From contig OZ038398.1 of the NCBI GenBank assembly GCA_964036045.1, positions 23,092,486 through 23,156,485 on the forward strand: 64,000 bases of DNA, in the 5' to 3' direction. The DNA comes from Eutreptiella sp. 'Long Island Sound 2002'. Lineage: Eukaryota > Euglenozoa > Euglenophyceae > Eutreptiales > Eutreptiaceae. Shown one piece after another: positions 1 through 12,467 of the stretch (its first letter is position 1; each line of letters opens with the position of its first letter). Under the pieces are notes generated by a model that did not search any database, had not been told where the DNA came from, and worked only from the letters and a program-made list of their open reading frames with translations. The translations under genes were made by a program, and so were the position numbers.

Positions 1-1065
1 CACTCTATGCAATGATTTTCCTTGCATTGCATCCCACACATATTCCGATGCAACCTCCACCTGTCTCTTGTGCTCCTTGCTTAGATTGCCGCTGACGTTT
101 CATACCAACAAATGCGCTGCCCATGGGGTATACACCACTTTGAATCCCCATGGACCTCCATGATTCTTGGAAACTGCAATGCTCACTTACCAGTGTTCAT
201 CTCAAAGCTTCATTTTTTCTTTTGGTAGGGCTCATGAAAATGCGAGGCTTTATTGCAAGCAGACATAACATTTGGCACATGTGAACAAAGCAATTTCTCC
301 ACACAAGCACACAAATATACAACCCCAAGGAGGCACACAAACATACAACCAAGCCATGGATGCCCACTGCAATTTTCCAAGTCCGTGAATTTGCATGTTT
401 CCCGTGAACTTCCATGAAATTGAGGCAAGGTCCATACCACAATTCGGCAAGGCACCTCAAAAAGGGGTGGGGAGCCCCTACACACAAACCTTGCGAGAAC
501 ATCACTAGACTCCCAAATCTGATGGAAACAACATCTCGTGTTGTTCTAACGAGGAGGGGCATTTATAAAGGGCAGAGTAGGACATGGTTCCAAAGGGGAG
601 TACTTGTGCTGCATGCGCGCGCTACCTTTGTGGCAAGCACACCCGGAACATTCTGATTTTTACCCCCACCCAAAATGGCCCCGAAGGAGAGCAGACCCAT
701 TGGCCACAAGACTTGTATAAACACCCCTCCTTCCCGCGATCCAGAGGGCAGTATAATCAAATACTCTGCTGCTTGTGCATGATGCAAAGCAAGCATGTTC
801 ACATGATGTGTGTGTCAATTGACCATTGGCAAACGTTTAGCCACTGCAACATCATGCTTGGAGCGCCCCGTCTTGCCCTATCCGGCGCCTCCCAAAGTGA
901 AAATACATAGATGAGCCCTTGGGAGAAACCACCACGTCCAGGTACCACAGTGTCCCTGCTAGATTGTCGAATCTTGAAAAGGAAGCTTCTGACCCTCTTT
1001 CGGAGTTTGTTTGCTTCGTAACCAACCTCAGATGTGGGTCGGTGGACCAGGTGATCTCTGAATTC
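1..1065. other. Unassigned sequence, no supported gene
   Basis: Open frames up to about 120 codons occur on both strands, but none shows a recognisable domain, a consistent splice framework or a coding-like composition. I see no RNA gene or transposon end here. Confidence refers to the absence of a recognisable gene. Confidence 0.5.
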
Positions 1066-1089
1066 TATGAACTACATGGTTGGCGAGGG

Positions 1090-1215
1090 AACCCGTAAAC
1101 TCCTTTTCGTCTTCGCTTTGTCCTACTAGCGGAGCACACTATAGCTTGTCCGGCTGGGGTAACGGCTAGACCACGGGTGCTTGGTCTGGCCAAACGGCCA
1201 AATCTCCGCACCGCG
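1090..1215 (-). repeat. Dispersed repeat, inverted partner of 57.52-57.64 kb
   Basis: Shared blocks around CCGTTTGGCC, the tGCTTGGTC segment and a GC-rich alternating CGCG stretch reappear in reverse complement at about 57515-57640, just outside the transposon copy at 56.77-57.50 kb. The similarity is partial with gaps. It marks a dispersed repeat rather than a gene. Confidence 0.55.
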
Positions 1216-2760
1216 CACACACCGCGCGCGTGCTACGTCAGGTGCTTGCCCCAAAAGATGCGGAAACAAAACCTACTGTTCTTCTAACAAGCGCGTTGTT
1301 CTGGCAACGAAAAGTGGGGGGGGGGGAGCTAGAGTACATGTTTTGCCACCAACTCATGGTATTGCCCCAAAGGGGGCGGTCTGTTCCAATCTTGACACCC
1401 AAGATGGTGCGAAAACTTTTGGGGGCCCGAAAGGGGGGGGGGGGGGCAGGGAGGGCGCACGGGGGGGATGCTGGGGCATACCCTGTGCCCGGAAAAAATT
1501 CTTCGGTGCCTGCGTGCTACTAGTTTTCCCAAAAATCCCAAGTTGGACAAAGACGAGTTCGAAAAATTTGGGGGGTCTGGAGGGGGGCAGTCAAGATTCG
1601 AACCGCCCCCCTTGTATTGCTCACCATGGTGCAAAGAAGCCCAAAACAGCACTTTTAGACCATAGAGAGTGCCTGAACCACACTACGCACTTTAATAGAC
1701 GCATCATTTATCCATGTAACCCCCCCCCCCTTGTATAAGCTACGCCCATGTACACAATTACTACGGTCTCTACGCCTACTATAGCTTGGGCGCAAGCAGG
1801 TCTCAAAGCGCTCTACACATGCACGTCCTGGTATGCATATGCAGCAATGTTCGGCAGTTCCGCATGATCACAGGTATGATACATGTGTGCTACCATACAA
1901 TTGTCTGCACCTGATGGCCTTTATTTTGTCAACACTTCAGTGTTTATATGCTACAAGACAGGAAAAGGCGCCCTGCTGCTGCCATCCTGCATCCGAGTCA
2001 CCTTGCGTGTGCTGGCACTCCTCGGCCAAGCAACCTGGACTAGGACTTTGCCTCAGGGGAAGAGGGGGGGGGTATGGGCTGTACCGTGGTAGGTACAATC
2101 AAAACCAAAGAGTGATACATGTGTGCATCATCCTGTGTAAAGGCAAGTGACGGCTGTTTGGGCAATACCGTGTGTCTATTCCCGTGTGGATTGATGTGCT
2201 GTGTGTGAGGGAGCCATAGGCCCAGCCTCTGTGATACGTGATACCTGTATCCGGACCGTGGCGACAAGATATGTCTGACTGAAGCTTTCTGAAAGCCAAC
2301 TGCCCATAGGATAAGTTTTTGGCCTCGTATGGCAGCGGCTGTGCAGCCATCTGCTACCCTGAAGACGCCGGTTCGAATCCCCAAGGGGAATACGAGGAGG
2401 AGATGCGGCTCCCGTCGGCCGGCGGTGCCGGTGGCGGGGCGCGCTGCTACAGGTATGCGGTGCCTGGTGCCTTGTTTTCCTACATGCTATGATTCCGGAC
2501 AAAAAAACCTACGAGGACAAGACACGCCACCCATCCACCGGTGGTACCGATGGTGGAGGGAGATGCTGAAGGGGGCGGTGGCGGGGACCTCGCCAACGGG
2601 CCCCTGGACGGACGGAGGAACCGGGGTTCGAACCCCCGACGACGACGATTGCCAGTCCATGGCGCATACTACTAGACCGTCCATGCCTCTTGTGCCATTT
2701 AGTGCAAAAATGTTACAAAGCCCACAAGGTCTTTCCCTCAGGGAAGAGCGAAACAGCTAG
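1216..2760. other. Repeat-rich stretch with poly(G) tracts and B-box-like motifs
   Basis: Contains several G or C runs of 8-11 bases (near 1317, 1433, 1722). Two segments (about 2364 and 2624) contain GGTTCGAA-type motifs like the internal B box of RNA polymerase III genes, but neither folds into an acceptable tRNA. They could be remnants of tRNA-derived SINEs. Open frames here look like shadows. Confidence 0.4.
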
Positions 2761-3392
2761 CTAGTGGGAATCTGTCACGGGCGTGTGGCAGCCTGAGGAA
2801 AAGGACAACCGTGGACTGTTCAGGTAAGACCGTGAGCTCACATCTATGCTGGGTGTATTCAACCTGCGACGTTGGCTCGGTCGAGCCGGGGTTTCCAACT
2901 CTCTAAGGCCCAGGTTCTCCCAGACATTTTGGGGATCATCCATGATGTCTGAATGATGCAAGCTGGCAGTCGAGGCTTTGTCAGATGAGTTTGAGCTGAT
3001 AATACTGTGCGAATCGCACTGGCTGACAGTGGCTAACGAGCTGTGGGTTGAGGTTGTCCCTGAGCTAACGGACCCGTTAGACAAAGATGTGTCTGATTTC
3101 AGACTGGCATTACTTGATGATAAATGCTCATCCGAGCTTGTCTGGAGAGTCTTTGACTCTGAAAAGTTGAGCCGTTTGGAGATAACAGACATCTCATGAT
3201 CCTTGGGCTCACGTGGCATGGTCCTGCATAATGATGGTGTGTCCCCGGAGGGAGTGAATGACTTCGTGAAGTTCAAGGGAGCGTGGGACCGCTGGAGCCC
3301 GTCTTGGCGTGCGGGTAGAGGGTAACTCTAAGCTGACAACTGGCTTGTTTGGCAAAGATAATACAGTATAGAGAGGAGAGCTTACCCTTCAC
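2761..3392 (-). pseudogene. Ser/Thr-rich C-terminal tail of the LINE polyprotein
   Basis: After the RNase H stop, coding-like sequence continues (TPRRAPAVPRSLEL) and shifts into a 171-codon frame rich in Ser, Thr and Asp ending at 2761. It includes a short basic patch (RPSQRRRLNTPS). No known domain is visible. Its position makes it a tail or second product of the same element. An unrelated host exon is possible but less likely given the continuous coding character from RNase H. Confidence 0.5.
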
Positions 3393-4176
3393 TCTTCGTC
3401 CAGGACGCCTGCTCGCTCGTTGCCTGGGATGTCGGTGTGACTAGGCACACGTAGCCACTTAACTGTAGCTGAGACTTTGTCCACTAGTTCAAGAGCTCTG
3501 ATCCAAAGATCAACATTACAAACCGGACCTCACTGCCCTACCCATCCTACAGTGCGCCACCTGAACGCAGCACCCCGCAAGCCATCATAGACATATTGTG
3601 AGTCCATGACCACTACTAGACGTACCGCTTCCAAAAGGAAATGCTCAAGGACAGTGATCACCGCCAATAACTCGGCTCTATTGTTAGTTTGGGCTGAGTT
3701 GGGTGGCAAGAATCCCTTGGTCTGTCACTCCCCCATCACCACACACCCATATCCAGCCACCCATCCAACCTTAGGGTGCTGTTTCGGTGATCCGTCTGTG
3801 GAGCTAACGTCCACCCCTCGGTCTCAAGTTTGGCTAAGACTTGCTTGGCCTCGATAGCAAGCTGCTGCTTGCGATCTTGTACCTTCTGTTTTTTGATTGC
3901 TCTAGCTGATTGCGTGGAGGTATCATCAAAGTGTGCTTTAATGGCTACCCCAGGCAGTACCCAAGATTGAGCCAGTGTGGCTACTGCATCATGGAACTGT
4001 GTGAGGGAGGCGCTGAAGGCCTGCAAGGGCTCCCAGAGGATAAGTTGTGAGAGGACCCTTATCCACTGAGCCAGAAACAGTTCCAGCGAGGGAGCAGAGA
4101 ATCCATGCTTTACTTGGTTGCGCAGCGACCAATGGGCCGCCTGGGCTAACCACTTAGCAATGCCCTGTGGGCGCAA
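3393..4176 (-). pseudogene. LINE RNase H domain
   Basis: The frame 4176-3736 leads into the RNase H fold. A frame change and a stop follow, but all four catalytic positions can still be read: LDGWMAGYG (first Asp), NNRAELLAV (Glu), VVVMDSQYVYDGL (Asp) and PSHTDIPGNERA (His and final acidic block). RNase H in LINEs removes the RNA template during integration. It ends at a stop at about 3393, and in-frame coding-like sequence continues beyond. Confidence 0.85.
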
Positions 4177-4256
4177 AGGAATATTTGAGGGGCAACGTCC
4201 TCACTGCATGACTGACACCCTCAACATACCAGGGTCCCCAACAGTAATCAATAGTA

Positions 4257-5314
4257 TCAGCAGTCATGGCATGAAACCTGCAGTGGGACATGTTCAACTG
4301 TTTCTAGGTTAGCGCATATTGGACACCAAGGGAACTTGGTCCGGTTTTCGAGTCTGTCCCCTACTTTGAGTTTGGCCCATAAGGCTTGATAGGCGAAGTC
4401 TTTGAGAAAAGGGGGGAGCCGTGAAGCCCAAAAAGCTTTCCAGATTGAACTCGGTTGCCTTCGCGGCACATGCGGCATAGGGGACAACTTTTTCAGTGAG
4501 GCCGACTTGCCCCAACTCCCTACCCATACCGAAGGAATGGACCAGTCTGTGGGCATCAACTGGCGGATGATGGATGAGGCATATACCCCACGCCAGGTGA
4601 TGCCAATTTTGGGCAGCAGGTCCTGGCGTGGGAAAAAGTTTGCGTCAAACAAGTCTGCAATGCACATGACCCCTTTACGAATTAGAGCCGGACAGTAGTA
4701 AGTGAGGTTGTCGGAATTACGAAAGATGGCTAAATGCCATAGTGGGAAATCCCTGATGTTTGCCCCTTCTAGGGCACCATCAATAATATAACGTCTTGCT
4801 TGTGAATATGACTTCAGGGACTGGCTAGGAACCCCATTGTGGAATACGGGACCGGCCCGAGCTGTAGGAAGGGTAGGGACCTCAGGCTCCATGCAACCCC
4901 AAATTTGTTAGCCCATGCTCGAAAATTTAGCCGTACAAAATTGGGCACGACAGTCTGGTTTTGGGCAAATGCAGTGAAAGCAAGTCCGGCCTGAACCTTG
5001 AGCCAGGTGTCTCGAGGGGGCAAGGAGAATTCTCCATCACCCGGATGAAGCGACGCTTGGGACAACGTAGTGCCCCAGCTATCGAAGCCTAGGGCTGTGT
5101 TAAACACCACCTTGAGGGAACGCTCTTCCTCCTCCGTGGCTCTGTAGGCCCTGGCTGTGAGCAGTAGCACCGGCAGGACCCATGTTTTCAGAAGCAGTAA
5201 TCGTTCTGATAAGGACAAACCAAAGGAGGCCACTAGGGCCGCGCGTCTGTGCGCTTCACCCATCACCTTTGAGAAGGCTTGGGCGACCAAGAGGTTGCCG
5301 ATCTGCACTCCCAA
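4257..5314 (-). pseudogene. LINE reverse transcriptase thumb and C-terminal zinc finger
   Basis: Two overlapping minus frames (5314-4814 and 4892-4257) encode the thumb/connection region with SLSERLLLLKTWVLPVLL, followed near the end by WCPICANLETVEHV. The latter is the CxxC...H type zinc-binding segment usual after the thumb of plant and algal LINE reverse transcriptases. The second His/Cys pair follows at VSCHDC. The frame change near 4890 shows decay. Confidence 0.8.
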
Positions 5315-5329
5315 ATACTTTACATACTG

Positions 5330-5866
5330 CTAGATGGAGAGGCCACAGCTTGCAAAGTAGGCCCGTGGCTGCTGAAAGAAATTCCTTTTGAGGATTAACG
5401 CCGATTTCCCTAGGTTGAGCTTGAGTCCTAAGCTCTTACTGAATTGATGCATGGCATCCAAGATGTGTTTCAGATTAGGTGTGCACCTGCTACTAACCAA
5501 GACACAGAGGTCGTCTACATACATGAACGGGTAGGCACCAACCAGTTCATCGAACATGAAGAGAACAAAGGAGGCGCAAAAGGAAAATAGAAAGGGGGGG
5601 GGTAATGGATCCCCTTGCCCTATGCCTGCTCTAGGTTGGAATGTGACTTCAGATACAATCCCTCTTCCCGCGCAAAAGTGGTAGGGGGTTGTGAGTGTGG
5701 ACAAAATGAACATGACATGAAAAGGTGGTAGTTGTATAAAATGTAGGACCGCCTGTATGAAATTGTGCGCAAGTGTCGGGAAGGCGTTGGAAAAATCAAA
5801 ACTGACCAGGACACCTTTTTCCAAGGTTTCATATCCCCCCTTGACCCCCCAAAAGTGGTGGATCAT
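5330..5866 (-). pseudogene. LINE reverse transcriptase catalytic core
   Basis: The frame carries VSFDFSNAFPTLAH (first catalytic Asp region), GIGQGDPL and FMYVDDLCVLV, the last being the polymerase YVDD box with both catalytic aspartates. This is the palm of a non-LTR reverse transcriptase. It follows directly from the 5887-7393 segment after a frameshift and stops at 5330, with the thumb region continuing in another frame. The catalytic residues are intact even though the gene is broken. Confidence 0.9.
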
Positions 5867-5886
5867 TAGGCGTCATTTTACACACC

Positions 5887-7393
5887 CTACCTGCTGTGCG
5901 TAAGCTGTTGAAAAATTTGTTCGATCTGGAGAGAAACAATGTTCATTATCCATTTCTTTTTTACGTCTTGAAGCGCAATGGGATGCAGTTTGGAAACTGC
6001 CGCTAGCCTTGAGGCTTTCGGAATGCAATTGATAAGACCTAGTTCCCACCCTGCCGGGAGCTGTCCTATTGTGAAGGCATGGTGAGTCATGAGTGGGATG
6101 AAAAAGGTGTGAAAGGTATTATACACCATTGACGGCATGCCATCTTGTCCTGGTGAGGATCCTGAAGTCAATCTGTCAAGGGCATCAGCCACCAGGGCCT
6201 CCGAGAGAGGTCTGAAAAGCGCTCGGGCCATCACCGAGAAGTTAGGGGGAAGCTTAAGCTGAAGCTTAAGGAAGGCCGCACAGTCTTCCACGGTAGCGAG
6301 GCCTTGGGTTGTAACCTCCGACCAATGCTGCTCCAGGGCTTGGGCTATAGCCACTGGGTCAGCAAGGACTTGACCTCCTTTGTCACGGACCCATCCGAGT
6401 TGCTTGCGTGGCTGCAGTTCATCCATCAGTTTGTGAATTTGTTTGGTACGTTCTTTCTGGGAAACATCTGTGATGGAGTCCCCCGCGGGCAGCCCCTTTA
6501 GCTTAGAGAGAAGGAGGTTGCCTACCTTATCTGATCGATCACGCTCATGCAGGCCAACAAGTTGGGAATAGGCTTGTGCATGTGTCGAAGGAGACAAACT
6601 CCGAGATTCCACGAACTTCCAGCCTTGTGGGGTGACATACTGTACGGTGGAGTTGAGCAGCAGGGGTAGTACCTGAGGGTCATCCACCTGTTTATGTTCT
6701 CTAGAAAATTGTATGGCATTGGTTTGCAAAATGGCATGTGTTGACTCCCAATTTTCTAATGGGGATCCTGTGAGATCCTCCGGCTGACCTGTCATCTGCC
6801 GGACTACATGATTGTGGAGGAACTCATCTGGGCACCGGAAGCGTGGATGCTGGGTGTGAAAGACAGGGGGGGCACAAGTGACCACAACACACTTGTGGTC
6901 TGACCTGCATAGGTAGCAAGTGAAAGCCGTCAAAAGGTGGCCTTTTAAGGAATCAAAAACATGAATGTGATCCAGACGTCGTTTGGACCTATCTGAAGAC
7001 CCATCCGAGTTGTATCGAGTGCCCATAGGTGTACCCTGGTGGGACAACCTCGCTATAGCAAGAGTGCAAATTGTGCACTTCATCCCAGGCATCATATAGA
7101 CCTAACTGCTGCAGTGATGAAACTTAAGTGTCTCTAGCAGCCAGGATTTCCAGTTTCTTTTCCTCCGCCGGTACCTCTGCGTCCCTTGCGGGTATAATGA
7201 GCGAGTTGTGATCCGCAAGCATGACTGTGTGACCTTGAAACTTGTGGGAATGCTCCAAAATTTTCAGCCATTGTTGTTTCCTCATGTTATGCTCGTGGTG
7301 AAAGCGAGTTCCTGCTGTAGTGATGGATTGTCCATCGACGTTGGAGAATTTGCCTATGATGATTCTACAGCCAACAGAAAGGGAATCTTGGCA
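5887..7393 (-). pseudogene. LINE endonuclease C-terminus and reverse transcriptase N-terminal half
   Basis: The upstream minus frame (about 7393-7125) reads an endonuclease core segment ending in VMLADHNSLI, corresponding to the GDxN block of this fold. After a stop the next frame (to 5887) contains RLDHIHVFDS and the RSDHKCVV block, the terminal SDH motif. A linker of about 200 residues follows, then reverse transcriptase motifs with SGSSPGQDGMPS and PAGWELGLINCIPK. The frame ends before the first catalytic Asp and continues in a different frame at 5866. In the element these domains nick target DNA and begin target-primed reverse transcription. Frameshifts make it non-functional. Confidence 0.85.
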
Positions 7394-7395
7394 TA

Positions 7396-9335
7396 TCTAG
7401 CTGTGCTTCCTATATAGCTTGGACAAGGGCGTGGCTTGCGCGCAACACATACAACTGCCGACACACATGTGTGCGTGCAAGACATGGAAATGTAAAGCAC
7501 AAATATCCCCAAAATCAGAGCTATGTGGGTTCAAGTGGGCAAATAATCACAACAAATGTGCCCATGACTCTATGTAATTGGCAAATGTGACGACAAACCC
7601 ATGTCTTATGTGGCCGCACTACATTTCACACATTAAATTACGTACACAATTATTACAGTCCCTACGCCTTCTGTAGCTTGGACAAGGGCGCAGCTTAGGG
7701 CAAGTTGTTGCACTGTGTGCGCACTGCGTGCAGTGCCCACACGATAAAACCTAGCCAGGGAGGAAGGGATGAAACCACCTTGCAATTATGCAGGTGTCAC
7801 AAGGGTGTTCATATCCTGGGTGGTTGGTGGCCGTGGCCAAGCGCAATCTGCTATTGCGTGAGTGTGTTGGAAGATGGTGGCAGCCTTCCGGGGACATATG
7901 CATTCTGCCTTGACCTGATTGGGGCCCAACTTGTAGCAATATGCAGCACTATGTGGGCCGTTACTGATAAGCCATGCTACCGATTCGCGATGATCCAAGA
8001 GTGCGGATGAAGGGTTCAAGTGCCGGGTCATAAAGAGAGGACACGTTTTCATGGAGATAGCAAGGCAATGGCCATGAAGGTTGGAATCCGCTTTGGAGTG
8101 TTGAACAACCCACGTGCCGATTTGTCGCGTTGTGAATGTACACGACGTCTAGTGATTCCCCATCATCATAATACACCATCCACCTAAACCCCCCCCCGCA
8201 TATTTAGTCCACCCCCCCAATTTATTCCTCCCCCATATTTAGTCCTCCCCTAGCCCTATTGAGCAGTCTGCTGAAAGTAGTCCTCCCTTGAGCCTCCCAA
8301 GCAAACGGAACATGACGAAACCAACGCTACACTTTTCAGAGCTCCAAGCGTCACTTGAAGAAAGCAGTCAATTTCATTTGCTTTTTTGTGTTGGAAACAC
8401 CAGCAAATCTGAATGTTCCATGCAGCCAACAAGCCAACAGAATGGAAAATTGCACAAATAGGAGGATCACAGGCGACACTCACCCACCCAAAATTAGTCC
8501 TCCCCCGGCCTTATGGAGCATTCTGCTGAAAGTAGTCCTCTAGAGGACTAATTATGGGTGCAGGGGTTTATAACAAAGAACGTGCAGCACACCAGGGTGA
8601 AAATGGGCTAAAACGGCTGAAAATGGGTGAAAATGGGTGGCAAATCAAATGTGCGACATCCTCAATGCACAAGAAGCGTTAAAAAAAACCTGTTTTGGGA
8701 CAGCAAACTCATGAAAAAAGGCCATAACTAGGGTTCAGGCAGTTGCCGGTGTACAAAAGTTTGCACTGTGTGTGCAACGGCATTCTCTGATACAAGAAGG
8801 GGGGGGGGGGGCGTTACACCCTTTTTTTCTCACGCAGGCACGCAACGGCCTAAGGGGTTAGCAATAGCGAATGGTCCACTCCACTCCAAAGACCCGATCC
8901 CTTCTCAGCATGGGCTGCACCTACCATAGACTCCATAGGCATCAAGTGGTAGGGAGGCATAGTACTGTGAGGCAGGAGAGTCCGCACGGGCAATAGGAAA
9001 TGTGAGCTGCTACACTGGGCAATCCTAGTCGAGCTAGGTATGGCCAAAGCACGCAATTTGGATCGCTAGGGAAGCCCGGAACTGCGGTAGACATGCGCTC
9101 AGTCCGTCTAAGATAAAAGACATCATTTCCTACAAGAGGCCACACACAGGAACACCAATATTTTGGAATGTAAAATATCCTCTGCAGCCCACAAACAGAC
9201 CACACACAATTGCCTCTAGACCAAAATGTTGTTACTTCTACCCAAACAAAGCAATTGGCCACCCATTCCAAGCGTTCAGTGACATATGACCGCTTTTGTG
9301 CAACATTCATTGGTACCATTGTTCTACGCTAGTGG
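7396..9335. other. Intergenic repeats, no supported gene
   Basis: Holds two copies of a host repeat with GCTTGGACAAGGGCG (about 7417 and 7676). A roughly 60-base segment with GTCTGCTGAAAGTAGTCCTC-like sequence occurs at about 8260-8290 and again at 8515-8545, among several AGTCCTCCC motifs. There is a poly(G) run near 8800. Open frames are short and lack coding signals. Confidence 0.5.
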
Positions 9336-9339
9336 GGCT

Positions 9340-10040
9340 TAAATCACACTGCGCATGAGGCACCCTCCTAGTGGGCACCACTAGGAGTGCCTAATTGGTA
9401 ATTGGTGGTACACAGCTCCCCATTCGTTGATATGTACCAAAATGATCACCCAAGCATAGCCCAAAGGTCCGCGGGGTATCAAAAATCACCCAAAAATCAC
9501 AATTTTGCAGTCAGCCCATGCCGGCCTCAAAGTGGCTAATTCCTCACCGGTGGGGTCACATTGGGGGGCCAATCGGGGGTGCCAAAGATGAAGCCGGGGA
9601 CCCCACCACTGGTTAAGGGGTCCACACAGAAGGAAAAAGCTCTTTGGGACCAGGGTGCGAATCGATGCACAGTGGCGGCTATAGGGTAGCCAAGTTTTGC
9701 TCACAGCACAAATAGGGCCAAAACGGCTTTTTTTGGCACTGGTGGGCACCACTAGGAGGGCCTTATTGGCTCACCATGGATTTATATGCACTCCCATTGT
9801 CACCAAATGACACCCAACCCTAGCCCATGGGTGGGTTGTCGGAGGTCACCCAGAAATTGGGATTTTTCAACCAACCCATGCTGGCCTGAAAATGGCTAGG
9901 TCCTCACACCCCGATGGGGCCCCACAGGGGGGCCGATCGGGGGTACCCAGAGATAGAGCCCAGGACCCCTTCCGCTGGTCAGAAGAATACAGCCATATAG
10001 AAGAAATTTTCTTGACATCATCAATTTGGGTGACCAAATT
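9340..10040 (+). repeat. Dispersed repeat family, two diverged units in tandem
   Basis: Two related units (about 9350-9740 and 9745-10020) each contain CACTAGGAGgGCC, CACCCAA, GGGGGGCCaATCGGGGGT and a following GGGACCCC region. The same family occurs in reverse complement at 19860-19969 plus 22086-22330, where it was split by a LINE insertion. Its ends and class are unclear. It carries no reading frame. Confidence 0.65.
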
Positions 10041-10858
10041 ATCCCCTACTGGCCCAATTGTCCCCTAAGCCCCCCATACCTGGATACTGCTTTTTGTTTG
10101 TGGGGTCGGGGGGGGGGGGGGGGCAAAATGTTGGTGGCTGATTGCAGCCATTGTGCAACAATGTAGACCCAGGTCCTGAGAACCGAGGGGTTAAACATCC
10201 AAGATCACACGTTGGGGTGTGGTGCATAATACCCCCCCAACACAGGGGGGGGGAATGGCGCTCACACCTGCGCTTGATCTAACTGCCTTCGTCAGGGTGA
10301 TTTGCTTGAATTTTCCATGTTTTTCGTGACGTACAAGGACTGTCACCGAATGACAGCCCCCCAACCCCACACATGGGACCCAAACCGCACAATGTACAAG
10401 GGTTCTGCCGTACCAAATTGCGCATGCCACAAAACAATAATTGGCCAATTTTCATTCACTGTGAGAAGTGCTGTGCCTTCCTGATGTGCAGTGGTCCTGG
10501 GTGACATGCAAAAACATGCAGTGTGAAGTAGAGGCTGCAGACACAAAGAAATGCATGCAATGCAATGCACAGTGCTTTGTGTAGTCTGGCTACGTTTAAA
10601 ACTGAACATGGTGCAACAAAAACAACCCACCACATTGCACTATTCTTTTTCTAGCGTGAAGGGGCACGTGCGAGTCTCCCCACCCACGGGCATGGCACCA
10701 AAACTGGGGATGAGGTACTTCCACAAGAATAGCACATGGTTACAGGCAACACAACCTGGAAGAGCACGCCGTTGCACCCGGGGGGCAAAGGGGATAAAGG
10801 GGACAAAAGAGCCTGTTCATCAAACAAACTGTGAGGGTTGGCTACTTCATACCAGGGC
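10041..10858. other. No feature recognised apart from a G run
   Basis: A G run of 14 bases lies near 10110 and poly(C)/poly(G) runs near 10232-10252. Open frames on both strands look random in composition. Confidence 0.4.
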
Positions 10859-11500
10859 AGCAACTGAAAATGTAGAAATGTCAGTTGGACCCCTTACACC
10901 TGGACCAAAAGGCTATTCAGACACAGCATGCGGTACGAAACCAGCCTCAGACAGGCTTGGGGATGGACAGTAGCCATAGCTAAGGTCAGGGCAGTCCTGA
11001 AAAATGATTTGGCAAAAGGGGGCAGAATTGAGCCCTCATGCCTTCAACACTTGCAGTTCAGGGATGGTATGGGTACTGGACACTTTGGGATCAAGGGAGG
11101 CAGCAGCAATTGCGTTAGATTGCCTTGGACTGTGCTGCAGTGTTGGCATTCCTAGACTTGTTCATTGGAGCCAGCTGTGTGCTCTCAAACAATGGTGCCC
11201 TCTCACCATGAACCAGAAGAATCACTTCCTCTGGGCCTTGCAATTGGCCTCTGGTTTTACCCTGAACACTGGCCATACTACCCATGGCCTTTATCTCTGG
11301 TATTAGAAAGGGAGTCAATGTACACTGCTGCTCGTGTTGTTGGTCATTGTCTGCAATGTGGCTTTGCCATTCAACAGCAAATGATAAACACCCTTGTTTG
11401 GACTAAAAAGGACCTCAGCAACAAGGTTGTGCTGCACTTTAGCCAGGATCCCTTTCAAAAAATGCCCATCAGATTTGCAGCTGCGCCAGGATCCTAGAAA
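10859..11500 (+). pseudogene. Decayed coding remnant, function unknown
   Basis: Overlapping plus-strand frames (10859-11155, 11004-11306, 11165-11497) have protein-like stretches such as LDTLGSREAAAIALDCLGL and MNQKNHFLWALQLASGF that switch frame along the sequence, as expected for a coding region with frameshifts. I recognise no domain. It could be a transposon gene fragment. Poly(C)/poly(G) runs follow at 11520-11725. Confidence 0.3.
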
Positions 11501-11870
11501 AATCTCGCTACACAAGGGCCAAATCAGTGCCCCCCCCCCCAAAATAAGAGAGCCCCCATCCCCCTCCCACACTTAATCTTTAGAGCAACCCCCCCCCCCC
11601 CAAAGCCCAGCCAGCAAGGGACCCAAAATAGAACATGGGTCTTTTTTCTTGGGGGGGAGGGGTTTCGGTGAACGCGATGCCGAGGAATATTTCTCTACAG
11701 GCTATTTGGAGGGGGGGGGGGGGGGGTGCAGGAGGCCTGCAATCACATCCAGTCCATGGTACAAAGGGTCGTGTGGACCAGACCATTACGGCCCACATTG
11801 CAGCATAGGTGCAGCCAGATGATCGTAAATTCACTGGCATGAACAGTCCCCCGCCCCCGGCCATGGTCTA
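11501..11870. other. Poly(C)/poly(G)-rich spacer
   Basis: C runs of about 10-12 bases near 11521 and 11590 and a G run of 16 bases near 11711, with unremarkable sequence between. No gene or transposon end is visible. Confidence 0.4.
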
Positions 11871-12467
11871 GTGTACAGTGGTACACCCATTCAGAACAAG
11901 CACTGTCAGTTCAAGAACAGAAACACATCCACGGGTGCAACTTTCAAGAAACGGATTAGAGCGGATAGTAAAAACCTCCCAAGCAATACATTGACAAGCT
12001 GGATGCTAGCCTGCCAACGCTGCTTGCCCACCATTTCGCAGACAAAGGGGAGGCAACCAGCTGAAATACTTGCAGCACAGGGGCAGTGGTTCTCCATTTA
12101 CACAACACTGCCTGGGATGCAATATCTCGTCCCGTAGCTACTCGCCGCTGAGGTCCCATGTCAAGGATGTGGTGGACAGTGTTGGTGCTGGGATTATCTG
12201 GTGATGCACAAGCCCATGATGGGGGAGAAGGATTAAGCTCAGTACCACATTGTCGTGGTGGACGAGGGGAGACTGCCCAAGGTCTCTGCCGGTGCACGCG
12301 TTGCGAAAGCCACAAAGCATTATAAATGTGCTGCAGTGAAAGAGGGCTCCCTCAAGCGGCTTAAACTGCCTTGTTTCCGTCCGCGGTACGTGCAGTTGCA
12401 TCCAAGGAGGTGCCCAAATGAATGTTTTGCCAGGCCTTTGGAACCTTTGGCAGTGACCTCGCCATAG
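11871..12467 (+). pseudogene. Two coding-like fragments of an unknown protein
   Basis: Plus frames 11871-12137 (with SWMLACQRCLPTISQTKGR) and 12255-12467 (KATKHYKCAAVKEGSLKRL, then RPRYVQLHPRRCPNECF) have a coding-like composition with Cys and basic residues. The stretch between them is closed by stops. They may be pieces of one decayed protein, possibly from a transposon. No family is recognised, and neither has splice sites that would join them cleanly. Confidence 0.3.

Larger units (their letters stand above)
2761..7395 (-). mobile_element. Degenerate LINE with RNase H (non-LTR retrotransposon)
   Basis: Reading the minus strand, the order is: part of an apurinic-type endonuclease, reverse transcriptase, a Cys/His zinc finger, RNase H and a Ser/Thr-rich tail. 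This is the order known for LINEs that carry RNase H. The reading frame is broken by several frameshifts and stops (around 7125, 5880, 5330, 4890, 4200, 3725, 3590, 3393, 3240), so this copy is dead. The endonuclease N-terminus is missing, so the element is 5' truncated near 7395. The same short host repeat (around AGCTTGG) lies at 1770, 7415 and 7675, suggesting insertion into a repeated region. I could not define a target-site duplication. Confidence 0.9.

Noticed and set aside
1181-1738. 185-codon plus-strand frame
   Set aside because: Driven by poly(G) tracts (Gly runs) and surrounded by repeats; no protein-like stretch.
2325-2400. Second tRNA-like sequence with CCTCGTA...TACGAGG ends and GGTTCGAATCC
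   Set aside because: The ends pair over 7 bases, but the T arm is not adjacent to the acceptor strand and no anticodon arm forms.
2620-2695. tRNA-like sequence on the minus strand (T-arm GGGGGTTCGAACCCC)
   Set aside because: The T arm is perfect, but the acceptor stem has a mismatch and the anticodon arm pairs poorly (three base pairs). At best a tRNA-derived SINE or pseudogene.
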